Part shown: one piece after another, positions 43,813 to 52,516 of the stretch
Numbering within the stretch: position 1 is the first letter of the stretch
Layout of the letters: each line of letters begins with the position of its first letter
Assembly: GCA_041394945.1 (NCBI GenBank)
Contig: JAWKHH010000003.1
Span: forward strand, 1,240,001 to 1,304,000
Length of the DNA: 64,000 nt
Source: Bryobacteraceae bacterium
Lineage (GTDB): Bacteria; Acidobacteriota; Terriglobia; Bryobacterales; Bryobacteraceae
Direction: 5' to 3'
The notes under the pieces: generated by a model
The model's database searches: none
Told to the model about the DNA's origin: nothing
Seen by the model: the letters and a program-made list of their open reading frames with translations, nothing else
Position numbers and translations under genes: made by a program

Positions 43813-45090
43813 CTAGGTGCCGACCGCGAACTCCTTGCTCTTGGCGAAGTAGAGGTCCACGGCGCGCTCCAGGTCTTCGCGCGTCATCCGCACCGGGCGC
43901 CGTTCATACTCGCTGATCGAAACCAGGATGTTACAGATATCCATCGGATAGCAGGCGCGTAGTTCGCGCCGCCCGCCGAGCGAACACAACGCCCGCAGAT
44001 ACTCGGCGCTGTCTTTTTCGGTGGGCACCCGCCGCGCCGAAACCACGCGCTGGAAGATCTGGTCGAACGACTGCGCGTCGACGGCGTCGATGAGAATCTT
44101 GTTGTGAATGCGGCGAAGGAACGCTTCGTCGGCGAGATCGCTCGGGTCGAGGTTGGTGGAGAACACCACCATCAGCTCGAACGGGATCTGGAATTTCACG
44201 CCGTAGCGTAGCGTGAGGTAGTCCACGCGCCGGTCGAGCGGAACGATCCAGCGGTTGAGCAGGTCGCGCGGCGACATCAACTGGCGGCCAAAGTCGTCGA
44301 TGATGAAGATGCCGTTGTTCGCTTTCATTTGCAGCGGCGCGGCGTAGATGCCGGACGTATCGTCCAGCCGCAATTCGAGCATGCTGGGGATCAGCTCGCC
44401 GCCCACCACGATGCAGGGACGCCGGCACAGCAGCCACCGCGGGTCCACTTCCGGACTGTCCATTTCGATCCGCTGGTGCACCACGGGATCGTACACGCTG
44501 ATCACCTGGTTATCCACTTCCACCGCGTACGGAATCAGCACGGCGTCCTGGTAGACGCGCAGCATGCGCTCGGCGATCGACGTCTTTCCGTTCCCCGACG
44601 GCCCGTAGAGAAAGATTGAGCTCTGTGAGATCAGCGCCGGCCCGAGCGCGTCGAGCATGGCGTCATTGATCACGAGATCGGACATCGCGTTCTTGAGCGC
44701 CTTCCGATCGATCTGAACGCGCGCCGACTGCGTCCGTGTCGCCGCCGCGTATTCCTTCAGCGACACCGGCGCGGCGCCGGCGTACTGCGAGATCTGAAAG
44801 CGGTCCGACGCGAGGTTCTTCCCGCTTTGCGACAGCACGAAGGAATAGTCGTTCCCGACCATGCCCTTCACTTCCACCAACTGCTGCGAACGCAGTTGAG
44901 TGAACGCCTTCTGCACGATCGGAATCGACAGTCGCAGCGCCCGGCCAAGACTGGTTAGCGTGCTGAAACCTTCAATCAGCAGCCGGCGCAGGACCAGGTC
45001 CAGAACCAGCGACTCGGGGATTCCCAGTTCTTCAATGCTCTGCGGCGACGGCGGAGCAAACGATGTACGGACACCTGACAGGGTGGACAT
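43813..45090 (-). CDS. AAA+ ATPase with N-terminal winged-helix-like domain
   Basis: 425 residues. The first 100 residues form a winged-helix-like region (LVLRRLLIEGFSTLTSLGRAL, VQKAFTQLRSQQLVEVKG). The AAA+ core has Walker A GPSGNGKT (163-170), Walker B GIFIIDDFGRQ (about 270), and sensor 1 MVVFSTNLDPSDL followed by FLRRIHNKILID. This looks like a conserved Acidobacterial ATPase of unknown substrate. It is convergent with the HerA-like ATPase and divergent from the secretin gene 169 bp away, so a role in regulating or energising the secretin system is a guess from position. Confidence 0.85.
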   Translation of the reverse strand: MSTLSGVRTSFAPPSPQSIEELGIPESLVLDLVLRRLLIEGFSTLTSLGRALRLSIPIVQKAFTQLRSQQLVEVKGMVGNDYSFVLSQSGKNLASDRFQISQYAGAAPVSLKEYAAATRTQSARVQIDRKALKNAMSDLVINDAMLDALGPALISQSSIFLYGPSGNGKTSIAERMLRVYQDAVLIPYAVEVDNQVISVYDPVVHQRIEMDSPEVDPRWLLCRRPCIVVGGELIPSMLELRLDDTSGIYAAPLQMKANNGIFIIDDFGRQLMSPRDLLNRWIVPLDRRVDYLTLRYGVKFQIPFELMVVFSTNLDPSDLADEAFLRRIHNKILIDAVDAQSFDQIFQRVVSARRVPTEKDSAEYLRALCSLGGRRELRACYPMDICNILVSISEYERRPVRMTREDLERAVDLYFAKSKEFAVGT

Positions 45091-45259
45091 GATTGGGTGG
45101 ACGTTCCTCGTGAGTCTTATCGGACGTCCCGCGGCCGGGAATTATACCAGCGCCGAAATTCACATGTTTTCCACAGCACAACTACCTCATCCACAGCGAC
45201 TTCTGCGTTTCCCACAAGCGTCTCCACGCCGCGTGTGTGAATATCGTCAATCCCTTATA

Positions 45260-46753
45260 GTGAAGGTCTGCCGTCTGCTCGCCGCCGCGCTCCTCGTGCT
45301 CCATGCGGGCGCCGTCGCCCGCGCGCAGGAGAACGCCGGTTCCAAGGTTAAGCGAGCCCTGCGCTGGTTTGCCGGCGCACCGGCTCCCGATCCCCAGCCG
45401 CTGCCGGCACCCGGCGCGCCGCGGACGGCCGGCGTGTCCATCGAGTCCGACGTCGCTCCCGAGGATCTTGCCGAAGCCCGAAAGATGCTCGGCCCCGTCC
45501 GGCTCGAACCGCAGCCCGGCGCCCGCTCGTTCGACCTCAAGGGTGAATCGAAGGAGGTTTGCGAAAAGGTCCTTGAGGCGTTCGGCATTCTTACCGTTTT
45601 CGACGACACGTTTCAGTCCAAGCCGAACATCCGCTTCCACCTCGACGACGCCGATTTCCAGCTCGCCACCGAGGCGCTCGCCGCCGCTACCGGCACGTTC
45701 CTCGTGCCGGTGAGCGAGAAGATGGCGCTCGTCGCCCAGGACACGCAGCAGAAACGCCAGGAACTCGAACACGCCATCGCCGTTGCCGTCCCGCTGCCAA
45801 CGACGCTCACCACGCAGGAGGCGCAGGAACTCGCCCGCAGCGTCCAGCAGTTGTTCGAGATCCGCAAGTTCGGGATCGATTCGTCAAATCGCGTCGCCGT
45901 CGCCAAGGACGCCGTCTCGAAGGTGCTGCCCGCTGTCGCCCTCTTCCGCGACCTGTTGCGCCATCGGGGCGAGGTGATGCTCGAAGTCGAGCTGATCGAA
46001 ACGGCCCGCAACCACCAGCTCGATTTCGGGCTCGACTGGCCGACGCGCTTCCCGCTCGTGCGCCTCACCGAACTGTTCAACTCGGCCCCCGATCTGGCGA
46101 GCGGCTTGCGGCTGCTCACCTTCGGCGCGGGCAAAACGTTTCTCGGGATCGGCATCACGGACCTCGCGGCCATCGCCACGTTCAGCGACTCGACGTCGCG
46201 CGCCTCGCAGCGCGCCGAGATGCGCGCCGCCGACGGCCAGGTGGTCAACTTCCACATCGGCGACAAGTACCCGATCCTCTCGGCCGGCTACTTCGGCGCC
46301 ACGGTTCAGCCTGGGCAAACGGCGTACACGCCGCCGCCGACATTCAACTTCGAGGATCTCGGCGTCGTGCTCAAGATCACCCCGCGCGTGCATTCGCTCG
46401 AAGAGGTGACGCTCGAACTCGAGGCCGAGTACAAGGTGCTCACCGGGCAATCGGCGAACGGAATCCCGGTGATCGCCAACCGCAAGATCGCTACGACCAC
46501 GCGGCTGCGGGTGGGCGAGGCGGCGGTGGTGGCGGGGCTGGCGCGGTCCAACGTCGGCCGCAGCGTGACGGGCCTCGCCGGCCTGGCGCGCATCCCGGTG
46601 CTCGGGTATCTGTTCCGGACCGACAGCCGGACCGACGAGGGCGGTGAAACGCTGCTGGTGATCCGTCCGCGGATTCTCGCCGGGCCGCCGGGAGACGCGG
46701 GGACGCGGGTGATCCCGACGGGGCCCGAAGGACGGCCGCGGATTCCCTTGTAG
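45260..46753 (+). CDS. Secretin (GspD/PilQ-type outer-membrane channel)
   Basis: 497 residues from a GTG at 45260, chosen because a clean signal peptide starts there (VKVCRLLAAALLVLHAGAVARAQ); an in-frame ATG at 45163 would add 32 residues with no signal character. The middle holds N-domain-like segments (residues about 60-200), and the C-terminal secretin domain has VMLEVELIETARNHQLDFG, FEDLGVVLKITPRVH, IANRKIATTTRLRVGEAAVV and LARIPVLGYLFRTDSR. Secretins form outer-membrane rings for type II secretion or type IV pili. This one is short and isolated from other gsp or pil genes in the window. Confidence 0.88.
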   Translation: MKVCRLLAAALLVLHAGAVARAQENAGSKVKRALRWFAGAPAPDPQPLPAPGAPRTAGVSIESDVAPEDLAEARKMLGPVRLEPQPGARSFDLKGESKEVCEKVLEAFGILTVFDDTFQSKPNIRFHLDDADFQLATEALAAATGTFLVPVSEKMALVAQDTQQKRQELEHAIAVAVPLPTTLTTQEAQELARSVQQLFEIRKFGIDSSNRVAVAKDAVSKVLPAVALFRDLLRHRGEVMLEVELIETARNHQLDFGLDWPTRFPLVRLTELFNSAPDLASGLRLLTFGAGKTFLGIGITDLAAIATFSDSTSRASQRAEMRAADGQVVNFHIGDKYPILSAGYFGATVQPGQTAYTPPPTFNFEDLGVVLKITPRVHSLEEVTLELEAEYKVLTGQSANGIPVIANRKIATTTRLRVGEAAVVAGLARSNVGRSVTGLAGLARIPVLGYLFRTDSRTDEGGETLLVIRPRILAGPPGDAGTRVIPTGPEGRPRIPL

Positions 46754-46858
46754 GCCGTACGGGCGGCGCGAAGCAGTGTTGCAACCGGCACAGGTCGGGG
46801 CGCTCTCAGGGCAGGTAAAGTAGATCGCCGCCCCAGTTCCGCTTGCGCCGCCGAGTCC

Positions 46859-47464
46859 TTAGGAGGCTTCGTCCGCCGGCGAATCGGACTTCGAACCTTT
46901 GAGCGGCTGCTCTTTGTCTTTCTTCACCGGCGCCAGGATGACGTGATACTGCCGGCCTTCCAGACGCATGTTGCCCTCGATCTGTCCAACGCCGACCAAA
47001 TCGCCCGCGAATCGCGTGAGCAGCTTCGCGCCGAGGTCGACGTGGGCGATCTCGCGCCCCCGAAACTGCACCACGGCCTTCACGCGGTTACCTTCCTTCA
47101 GGAACCGGATCGCGTGGTTCTTCTTGAACTCGTAGTCGTGGTCGTCGGTGTTGGGGCGGAATTTCAGCTCCTTCACCTGGATGACGTGCTGCTTCTTCCG
47201 GGCGTCGTGCTGTTTCTTCTTGTTTTCGTACTGCCACTGGCCGTAGTCCATGGCTTTCGCCACGGGCGGTTCAGCAGTGGGGGCGATGAGAATCAGATCG
47301 AGGCCGAGTTCCTTCGCACGGCGAACGGCGTCGCGGGTGGGCATGACGGCAACTGAGCCGTCCGGGAACACTGCCCGTACCTCCGGGACCCGGATCGCCT
47401 CATTGACGTTCTCTCTGACCTTGATGCGTGGGCCGCGGGGATGGAAGTGTCTCGATGGGTGCAT
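46859..47464 (-). CDS. infC: Translation initiation factor IF-3
   Basis: 201 residues from an ATG at 47464 with an in-frame TGA immediately upstream. Family landmarks: EAIRVPEVRAVFPDGSVAV, MPTRDAVRRAKELGLDLILI, APTAEPPVAKAMDYGQWQYE, KELKFRPNTDDHDYEFKKNH, FLKEGNRVKAVVQFRGREI. The C-terminus has a charged extension of about 15 residues. IF-3 binds the 30S subunit and proofreads initiation. infC is usually followed by rpmI and rplT; here the next gene downstream is on the other strand, so it stands alone. The start is a normal ATG rather than the AUU known from enterobacteria, and no strong ribosome-binding site is visible. Confidence 0.96.
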   Translation of the reverse strand: MHPSRHFHPRGPRIKVRENVNEAIRVPEVRAVFPDGSVAVMPTRDAVRRAKELGLDLILIAPTAEPPVAKAMDYGQWQYENKKKQHDARKKQHVIQVKELKFRPNTDDHDYEFKKNHAIRFLKEGNRVKAVVQFRGREIAHVDLGAKLLTRFAGDLVGVGQIEGNMRLEGRQYHVILAPVKKDKEQPLKGSKSDSPADEAS

Positions 47465-47490
47465 TCAGTAATGTAACGATCTATCCCCCG

Positions 47491-47519
47491 ATCCTACCGG
47501 GATTTAGTAGGAATTGCAA
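47491..47519 (-). promoter_or_regulatory. infC: Putative infC promoter
   Basis: On the minus strand TTGCAA (47519-47514), a 17-bp spacer and TAGGAT (47496-47491), each hexamer matching consensus in 4 of 6 positions. Predicted start about 47484, roughly 20 nt before the infC ATG. Confidence 0.5.
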
Positions 47520-47553
47520 CCGTTTCATGACCCCCAGGGGCTTCGGACGGTAG

Positions 47554-48579
47554 TTAAATCTCGGCGAGCAGCAGGTCCAGCCCTCCCTCGAGGAGGGGCT
47601 GGCTGGCCCGGATCGTGGCCGATTCCGATTCGATGCGTCCCCGCACCACGACATCCGGCTCCATGTGGACCTGTTCGCGTGCGCGAACCTCCACCGGCCC
47701 GGACGGTGAATAACCGCGCACGCCCGAGCGCAGCCGAATCGCTAACCCGGCTCGGAGGCTGCCGGAGAACAGGCACCTGCCGTCGAGCGTCATCTCGCCG
47801 CGTGCGGTGAGGTTGCCGTGGGCGACCGTGCCGGCGCCGAGCCGGATGCCGCCGCCGGCCTTCACATCGTCTTCGAGCAGGCTCGAGGGCGGGCAAGCGA
47901 ACGACCCGCGCACCACCAGCTTGGCCCGCGAGATTACCGGGAACGGGATATTCAGAGTGCCGTCGTAGACCCAGGTTTCCGCGCCAAGTGGGGAGAGGCG
48001 GTCACGCCGGAACCCACGGACCGCGCCAAGTTCCGGTTCCACGCCCGCGGAGGGCGCCGGGATCTCGATATAGTCGCTGGCCGGCGAAGGCTCGCTGCCA
48101 CCTCCCGCGACAGCTCCGTGAGTGGAAACACGCGGCGCCAAGAGCACCGACGCGGAGGCTTGCTGGCTGATTTCGATGGCGACGTCGGAGACACACTCTC
48201 TCACCCACGCCCCGGCGCGGAGATCCACCCGGCCATGCGCGTCCGCCCACCGGTGGATGCGCGTGTCGAGCCCGGCCGTGAGCGCGCCGCCCGTGCAGAT
48301 AGACGCGGCTTCGGTGGCGCGGCCCAGCATCGCCGAGCCGGCGACATAGATGGCGCCGTAGAACCGGCAGTTGGAGCCGCATTGGAAATCGCCGCGGACA
48401 AGAAGGATTTCGCGGAGCGTGTAGTTGTCCGGACACTCGACGCGTTCCGCCACGACAACGCGCTGTTTGCCGTGTTCGAGCAGACGAGGCATGCGCGGGT
48501 CGGCGGAAGGGGGCACCAACGTCAGCCAGGCTTGCGCCTGCTGCCGAAAGACAGGACTGGGCTCGACCTCGATCCTCAC
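47554..48579 (-). CDS. Uncharacterised protein with bactofilin-like beta-repeat segments
   Basis: 341 residues from a GTG at 48579. No signal peptide. Several stretches read like parallel beta-helix rungs (REILLVRGDFQCGSNCRFYG, AIYVAGSAMLGRATEAASIC, GGGIRLGAGTVAHGNLTARG, GEMTLDGRCLFSGSLRAG, PDVVVRGRIESESATIRA), with the G-x-V-x-G spacing known from bactofilins and other polymer-forming proteins. I cannot confirm family membership; it may instead be an unrelated beta-rich protein. It starts 54 bp after the hybrid kinase on the same strand and may be cotranscribed with it. Confidence 0.6.
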   Translation of the reverse strand: MRIEVEPSPVFRQQAQAWLTLVPPSADPRMPRLLEHGKQRVVVAERVECPDNYTLREILLVRGDFQCGSNCRFYGAIYVAGSAMLGRATEAASICTGGALTAGLDTRIHRWADAHGRVDLRAGAWVRECVSDVAIEISQQASASVLLAPRVSTHGAVAGGGSEPSPASDYIEIPAPSAGVEPELGAVRGFRRDRLSPLGAETWVYDGTLNIPFPVISRAKLVVRGSFACPPSSLLEDDVKAGGGIRLGAGTVAHGNLTARGEMTLDGRCLFSGSLRAGLAIRLRSGVRGYSPSGPVEVRAREQVHMEPDVVVRGRIESESATIRASQPLLEGGLDLLLAEI

Positions 48580-48633
48580 CGTAGAATCTATCGGCGATTT
48601 CGCTTAGGTACTTTACAGGAGAACCACCCCCGG

Positions 48634-50889
48634 TTACTTGCGGACTTCGGTCCAGCGGTCAAGCGCTTCGGCCAGCCGGGCGAGGTCGATCGGTTTGGGG
48701 ATGTAGTCGTCCATGCCGGCGTCGAGGCAGCGCTCGCGGTCGCCTTTCATGGCGTTGGCGGTCATGGCGATGATCGGTAGCCGCGCATCGGGGGCAGGCT
48801 GCGGCGCGGACTCCCGGGCCCGGATCCGGCGCGTTGTTTCAAACCCGTCAAGGACGGGCATCTGGCAGTCCATGAGGATGAGATCGTAGGCGGAGGAGTC
48901 GAGCGCCGCGAGCGCTTCGGTACCGTTATTGACGGTCTCCACCTGGTAGCCGAGTTTTTCGACCAGGCGCCGCGCGACGCGCTGGTTCACCGGGTTGTCC
49001 TCGGCAATGAGGATTCGGCCTTTCCCGGCGACGAGGAACGGCGCCGGGGCAGTGCGGAGCGCGGCTGTGTCGCCAGGCGTCAGCACCTCTAACAAGGCGC
49101 GGCGAAGCGCATCGCGGCGGACGGGTTTGTTGAGGAAGCCGCGGATCGATGCCGGCAGGCTCGAATCGCGGCGAATTGTGTCGGCGCGGGTAACGAGCAT
49201 CACCGCTTCCGTTTCCGGCGGGAGGGCGCGGGCCAGGTCGACACCGGCGAGGTTGCCGAAGCCGCAGTCGATCAGGGCGAGCGGGAAGGTTCGCGCCATC
49301 ATGTGTTTCAGCGCCTCGGCGGGGGTGGCGGCCTCCACCGGCTCGAGGCCCGCTTCGGCCAGCAGTTGGGCGAGGGCGGCGCGGGTGGGACCATGCCCGT
49401 CGACCACCAGGACGCGGCCCTGCGGGAACGGCGGAGGGCCGCTCAGGCCGGTTTCTCCGGCCACGCCCGCTTCCACCGAGAACCAGAATCTGGAGCCCGT
49501 GCCCGGCCGGCTCTCGACGCCGATGCGGCCACCCATCTTGCCGACGACTTCCTTCGAGATCGCCAGCCCCAGCCCGCTGCCGCCATAGCGCCGGTTGGCG
49601 GCCATGTCGGCCTGAGTGAAGGGCTGGAACAGCTTCGGCAGCGCGTCCGGGGAGATGCCGACGCCGGTGTCGGTAACGGCGACGCGAAGACGGTACCCGG
49701 AACGCGTCTCTTCCTCGAGGCCGCAGTCGACGACGATCTCGCCGCGTTCGGTGAACTTAACGGCGTTTCCAATGAGATTGATGAGAACCTGCCGCAGGCG
49801 CGCCGCATCGCCGGAGACCATCGGCGGAAGGCCGGGCGCGATGCGGCACACCAGGTCGAGCCGCTTCCGCGCGGCGGACTCGGCAAGGAGCTCGCAGGCC
49901 TCTTCGAAAGGCTCGTGGAGGGCGAAGGGGGCTCGTTCCAATTCGAGCCGCCCCGCCTCGATCTTCGAGAAATCGAGGATGTCGTTGATCACGCTGAGCA
50001 GCGCCTTGCCCGAGTTGAGCACGGTTTCTGCCATCTCGCGCTGCTCGGAGCTGAGGTCGGTGTCGAGCAGGAGCGTCGTCATGCCGAGCACGCCGTTCAT
50101 CGGCGTGCGGATTTCGTGGCTCATGGTGGCGAGGAAATAGCTCTTGGCCTTCGCGGCTTCGAGGGCGTCGTCGCGGGCCACCAGAAGCTGCTCGCCGAGG
50201 TTGTGCCGGTCCGTGACGTCGCGTTCGACGCCCTGAATGCCCACCTGCCGGCCGCGCTCGTCGATAAGCGGACCCCACGTGCCGGCGAACCAGCGGATCT
50301 CGCCCGATTTGGTCCGCACTCGCGCTTCGACGTCGGAGAAGCTCTTCCCCCCATAGACGCCTTCGCAGAGTTCGGTGACGCGCGCCCGGTCGTCGGGGTG
50401 CATCCAATCGAGAAAGCCCATCTGGCGCAGTTCGATCGCGGTATAGCCGAGGAGTCGCTCCACGGCCGGATTCACGTAGATGGGGCGCCGGTGCATGTCG
50501 TAGGCGAGGATGAGGTCCGAGGTGTTCTCGGCGATGAGCCGGTAGTTGCGCTCGGATTGCCGCGCGGCGTTCAGAGTCTCGCGGAGACGGCCCAACGTCA
50601 CGATGATCGCCATGTTCAGCGCCGCGAACAGACCGGCGTGGATCACCGCTTCCGGCGTGAACAGCGGATCCTGGAAGTCGCGGCCGGCCACGAGGCTGAA
50701 GACAACGTAGCTCACCAGCAGCGAACTGGCGGGGCCGGCCGAGAACAAAAGCGCGGTTATGCCGCAGCCGAGGGCGACGATGGGGGCGACGCGCGGGATG
50801 TGTCCGGTCTGGGCCAGCCACACCGCCAGCGCCAGGAACGCGGCGGCGAAGAGATAGCCGTTCAGCCCTTTGCGGGAGCGAATCACCAT
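48634..50889 (-). CDS. Hybrid histidine kinase (membrane, PAS, HisKA, HATPase, two receivers)
   Basis: 751 residues. Three to four membrane helices in the first 100 residues, PAS domain with PAC motif about 112-230, HisKA phospho-acceptor His258 (FLATMSHEIRTPMNG), HATPase with NLIGNAVKF, DTGVGIS and GGSGLGLAIS, then two receivers. The first (about 490-610) keeps an Asp (LALIDCGFG) but has VVDGHG in place of the usual acidic pair, so it may be poorly phosphorylated; the second (about 625-745) is complete (IAEDNPVNQ, LILMDCQMP, AMTANAM, PKPID). There is no HPt domain. A sensor for an unknown cytoplasmic or membrane signal. Confidence 0.95.
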   Translation of the reverse strand: MVIRSRKGLNGYLFAAAFLALAVWLAQTGHIPRVAPIVALGCGITALLFSAGPASSLLVSYVVFSLVAGRDFQDPLFTPEAVIHAGLFAALNMAIIVTLGRLRETLNAARQSERNYRLIAENTSDLILAYDMHRRPIYVNPAVERLLGYTAIELRQMGFLDWMHPDDRARVTELCEGVYGGKSFSDVEARVRTKSGEIRWFAGTWGPLIDERGRQVGIQGVERDVTDRHNLGEQLLVARDDALEAAKAKSYFLATMSHEIRTPMNGVLGMTTLLLDTDLSSEQREMAETVLNSGKALLSVINDILDFSKIEAGRLELERAPFALHEPFEEACELLAESAARKRLDLVCRIAPGLPPMVSGDAARLRQVLINLIGNAVKFTERGEIVVDCGLEEETRSGYRLRVAVTDTGVGISPDALPKLFQPFTQADMAANRRYGGSGLGLAISKEVVGKMGGRIGVESRPGTGSRFWFSVEAGVAGETGLSGPPPFPQGRVLVVDGHGPTRAALAQLLAEAGLEPVEAATPAEALKHMMARTFPLALIDCGFGNLAGVDLARALPPETEAVMLVTRADTIRRDSSLPASIRGFLNKPVRRDALRRALLEVLTPGDTAALRTAPAPFLVAGKGRILIAEDNPVNQRVARRLVEKLGYQVETVNNGTEALAALDSSAYDLILMDCQMPVLDGFETTRRIRARESAPQPAPDARLPIIAMTANAMKGDRERCLDAGMDDYIPKPIDLARLAEALDRWTEVRK

Positions 50890-50979
50890 GGTCGGATGGA
50901 CGTCCAGTTCTTTATTCGACCGGGCGGAGCGGTTCCTGTACAGTACCCCCGGCGGAGGCTTGGCGCCGCCGCCCGCGGC

Positions 50980-51555
50980 TCACCGGCGTCCCTGGAGGGC
51001 GGAGACGCACGGGTTGTCGCGCAAGTAGAAGCGCAACAGGAGGTCGGCGGCGCGGCGGATTCCGATCCGGGGGCTCGCCGCGATCTCCTCACCCGGGGGA
51101 ACGCGCATTTCGTGGACCGTGAGGGGGCCGCGGGTAAGGTCAGCTCCGTAGTGGCGGCGCGTGATCCCCATGGCGCGGGTCAGTTTTCCCGGCCCGCGGC
51201 AGAGATCGGCCTCGCTCGCTCCGGGGCGGGCGCGGCGCATCGCGGTGAGCCCGGCAAGCGGTTCGAGCGCCCGGATGAGCACGCACCCGGGCTTGCCTTC
51301 TGGCTCGGCGACGAAGTTGAGGCATTCGTGCATTCCATAAATCAGGTAGACGTAGGCGTGGCCGGGGGGACCGTAGAGGACTTCGGTTCGCGCGGTCCGG
51401 CCGTGCCAGGCGTGGGCGGCCGGGTCCGATTCCCCGAGATAGGCCTCCACCTCGACAATGCGGCCGGCGCGCTCGCCATGGACGAGGATCTGGCCGAGCA
51501 GGGCGCGGGCGACCTCGACGGTGGCGCGGTTGTAGAATTTTCGGGGGAGAATCAC
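50980..51555 (-). CDS. DNA-3-methyladenine glycosylase (AAG/MPG family)
   Basis: 191 residues from a GTG at 51555 (VILPRKFYNRATVEVARALL), the position where family members begin; the frame stays open far upstream but over the divergent thpR gene. Landmarks: RIVEVEAYLGESDPAAHAWHG with the catalytic Glu in EVEAY, YGPPGHAYVYLIYGMHECLN, PGCVLIRALEP, CRGPGKLTRAMGI, IGIRRAADLLLRFYL. It excises alkylated purines in base excision repair. Divergent from thpR with 55 bp between starts. Confidence 0.92.
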   Translation of the reverse strand: MILPRKFYNRATVEVARALLGQILVHGERAGRIVEVEAYLGESDPAAHAWHGRTARTEVLYGPPGHAYVYLIYGMHECLNFVAEPEGKPGCVLIRALEPLAGLTAMRRARPGASEADLCRGPGKLTRAMGITRRHYGADLTRGPLTVHEMRVPPGEEIAASPRIGIRRAADLLLRFYLRDNPCVSALQGRR

Positions 51556-51610
51556 GGCGGCGCCGGCGCCGCAATCCGGGTCCGGTGCGACAATGGTGGG
51601 TTCCCGAGCG

Positions 51611-52174
51611 ATGCGGCTGTTCACAGGAATCGACGTGCCGGAGGAGCAAAAGGCCCGGCTTAGCGAACTGCTTGGCAAGTTGCGCCCGCACGCCTCGCTC
51701 CGCTGGTCCAGGCCCGGCAATCTGCACATTACCACGAAGTTCATCGGGGAGTGGCCGGAGACCCGGCTGGACGAATTGCGATCGGCGCTGGCGGGCGTGC
51801 CGGCGCGGATGCCGTTCTCGATCTCGCTGTCCGGGCTGGGCTGGTTTCCGAATCCCCACAATCCGCGGATATTCTGGGTAGCGGTTCGAGGTGGCGAGGA
51901 GCTGGCATCGCTGGCCGCCGACACGGAGCGCTCGGCGGAGGCGGTGGGAATCGCCCGGGAAGACCGCGCGTATACTCCGCACCTGACGCTGGCGCGGGTT
52001 CCGCCCGCCGCCCCGGTGGGCGATCTCCGGCGGGCCGTGGCGGCGCTCGATTCGTCGGACTTCGGCGGCTGGACGCCGATGGAGCAGGCTCTGTACTTGA
52101 GCGAGCCGCGCGCCGATGGCAGTGTGTACACCGTGCTGGCGCGTTTTCCGTTTGAACCAGACACGACGCGATGA
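51611..52174 (+). CDS. thpR: RNA 2',3'-cyclic phosphodiesterase (ThpR/LigT family)
   Basis: 187 residues from the ATG at 51611 (MRLFTGIDVPEEQKARLSEL). Two catalytic HxTx motifs are present, HITT (NLHITTKFIGEW) and HLTL (YTPHLTLARV), with the usual spacing. The enzyme hydrolyses 2',3'-cyclic phosphate RNA ends. The following small membrane protein gene overlaps its stop codon by 4 bp. Confidence 0.93.
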   Translation: MRLFTGIDVPEEQKARLSELLGKLRPHASLRWSRPGNLHITTKFIGEWPETRLDELRSALAGVPARMPFSISLSGLGWFPNPHNPRIFWVAVRGGEELASLAADTERSAEAVGIAREDRAYTPHLTLARVPPAAPVGDLRRAVAALDSSDFGGWTPMEQALYLSEPRADGSVYTVLARFPFEPDTTR

Positions 52175-52476
52175 AGATTCCAAAGCGAGGCGAATTGCAA
52201 CCATGGCTCTCGCGGCTGCTGCCGGCGATTGTGGGATTTATCGCCGCGGGCGTTGTTTCGCCTTGGGCCGCACTCGGGAGCGCGGCAGTGGCCGCGATCG
52301 CCGGGCTGATCCTGCGGAACCCCTTCCCGGCTATCGGGTTAGCGGCGGCGATGACGCCTTTCGGGGCGTGGCTCGTCGATCATCCAGGACCCGTCCGGCT
52401 TTTGCTGTGCGCAACGGTTTGCGCGGCGATGGTTTGGTGGTACCGGCGGGAGATTCTCGAGGGCTGGTCGGAGTGA
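52171..52476 (+). CDS. Small integral membrane protein
   Basis: 101 residues with ATGA overlap to thpR, implying translational coupling. Three hydrophobic segments (about 15-33, 37-67, 75-90: LLPAIVGFIAAGVVSP, LGSAAVAAIAGLILRNPFPA, RLLLCATVCAAMVWWY). No family recognised. Confidence 0.7.
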   Translation: MKIPKRGELQPWLSRLLPAIVGFIAAGVVSPWAALGSAAVAAIAGLILRNPFPAIGLAAAMTPFGAWLVDHPGPVRLLLCATVCAAMVWWYRREILEGWSE

Positions 52477-52516
52477 GCCGAAGTCCTTACAGAGACGCAA
52501 CATTCGCCTGGAACCC

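Noticed and set aside
44900..45259. Upstream extension of the secretin frame
   Set aside because: It overlaps the divergent AAA+ gene and contains no signal sequence; the clean signal peptide starts at 45260.
49303..51663. Plus-strand frame of 786 codons opposite the hybrid kinase
   Set aside because: Crosses three real genes (kinase, glycosylase, thpR start) and has no motif.
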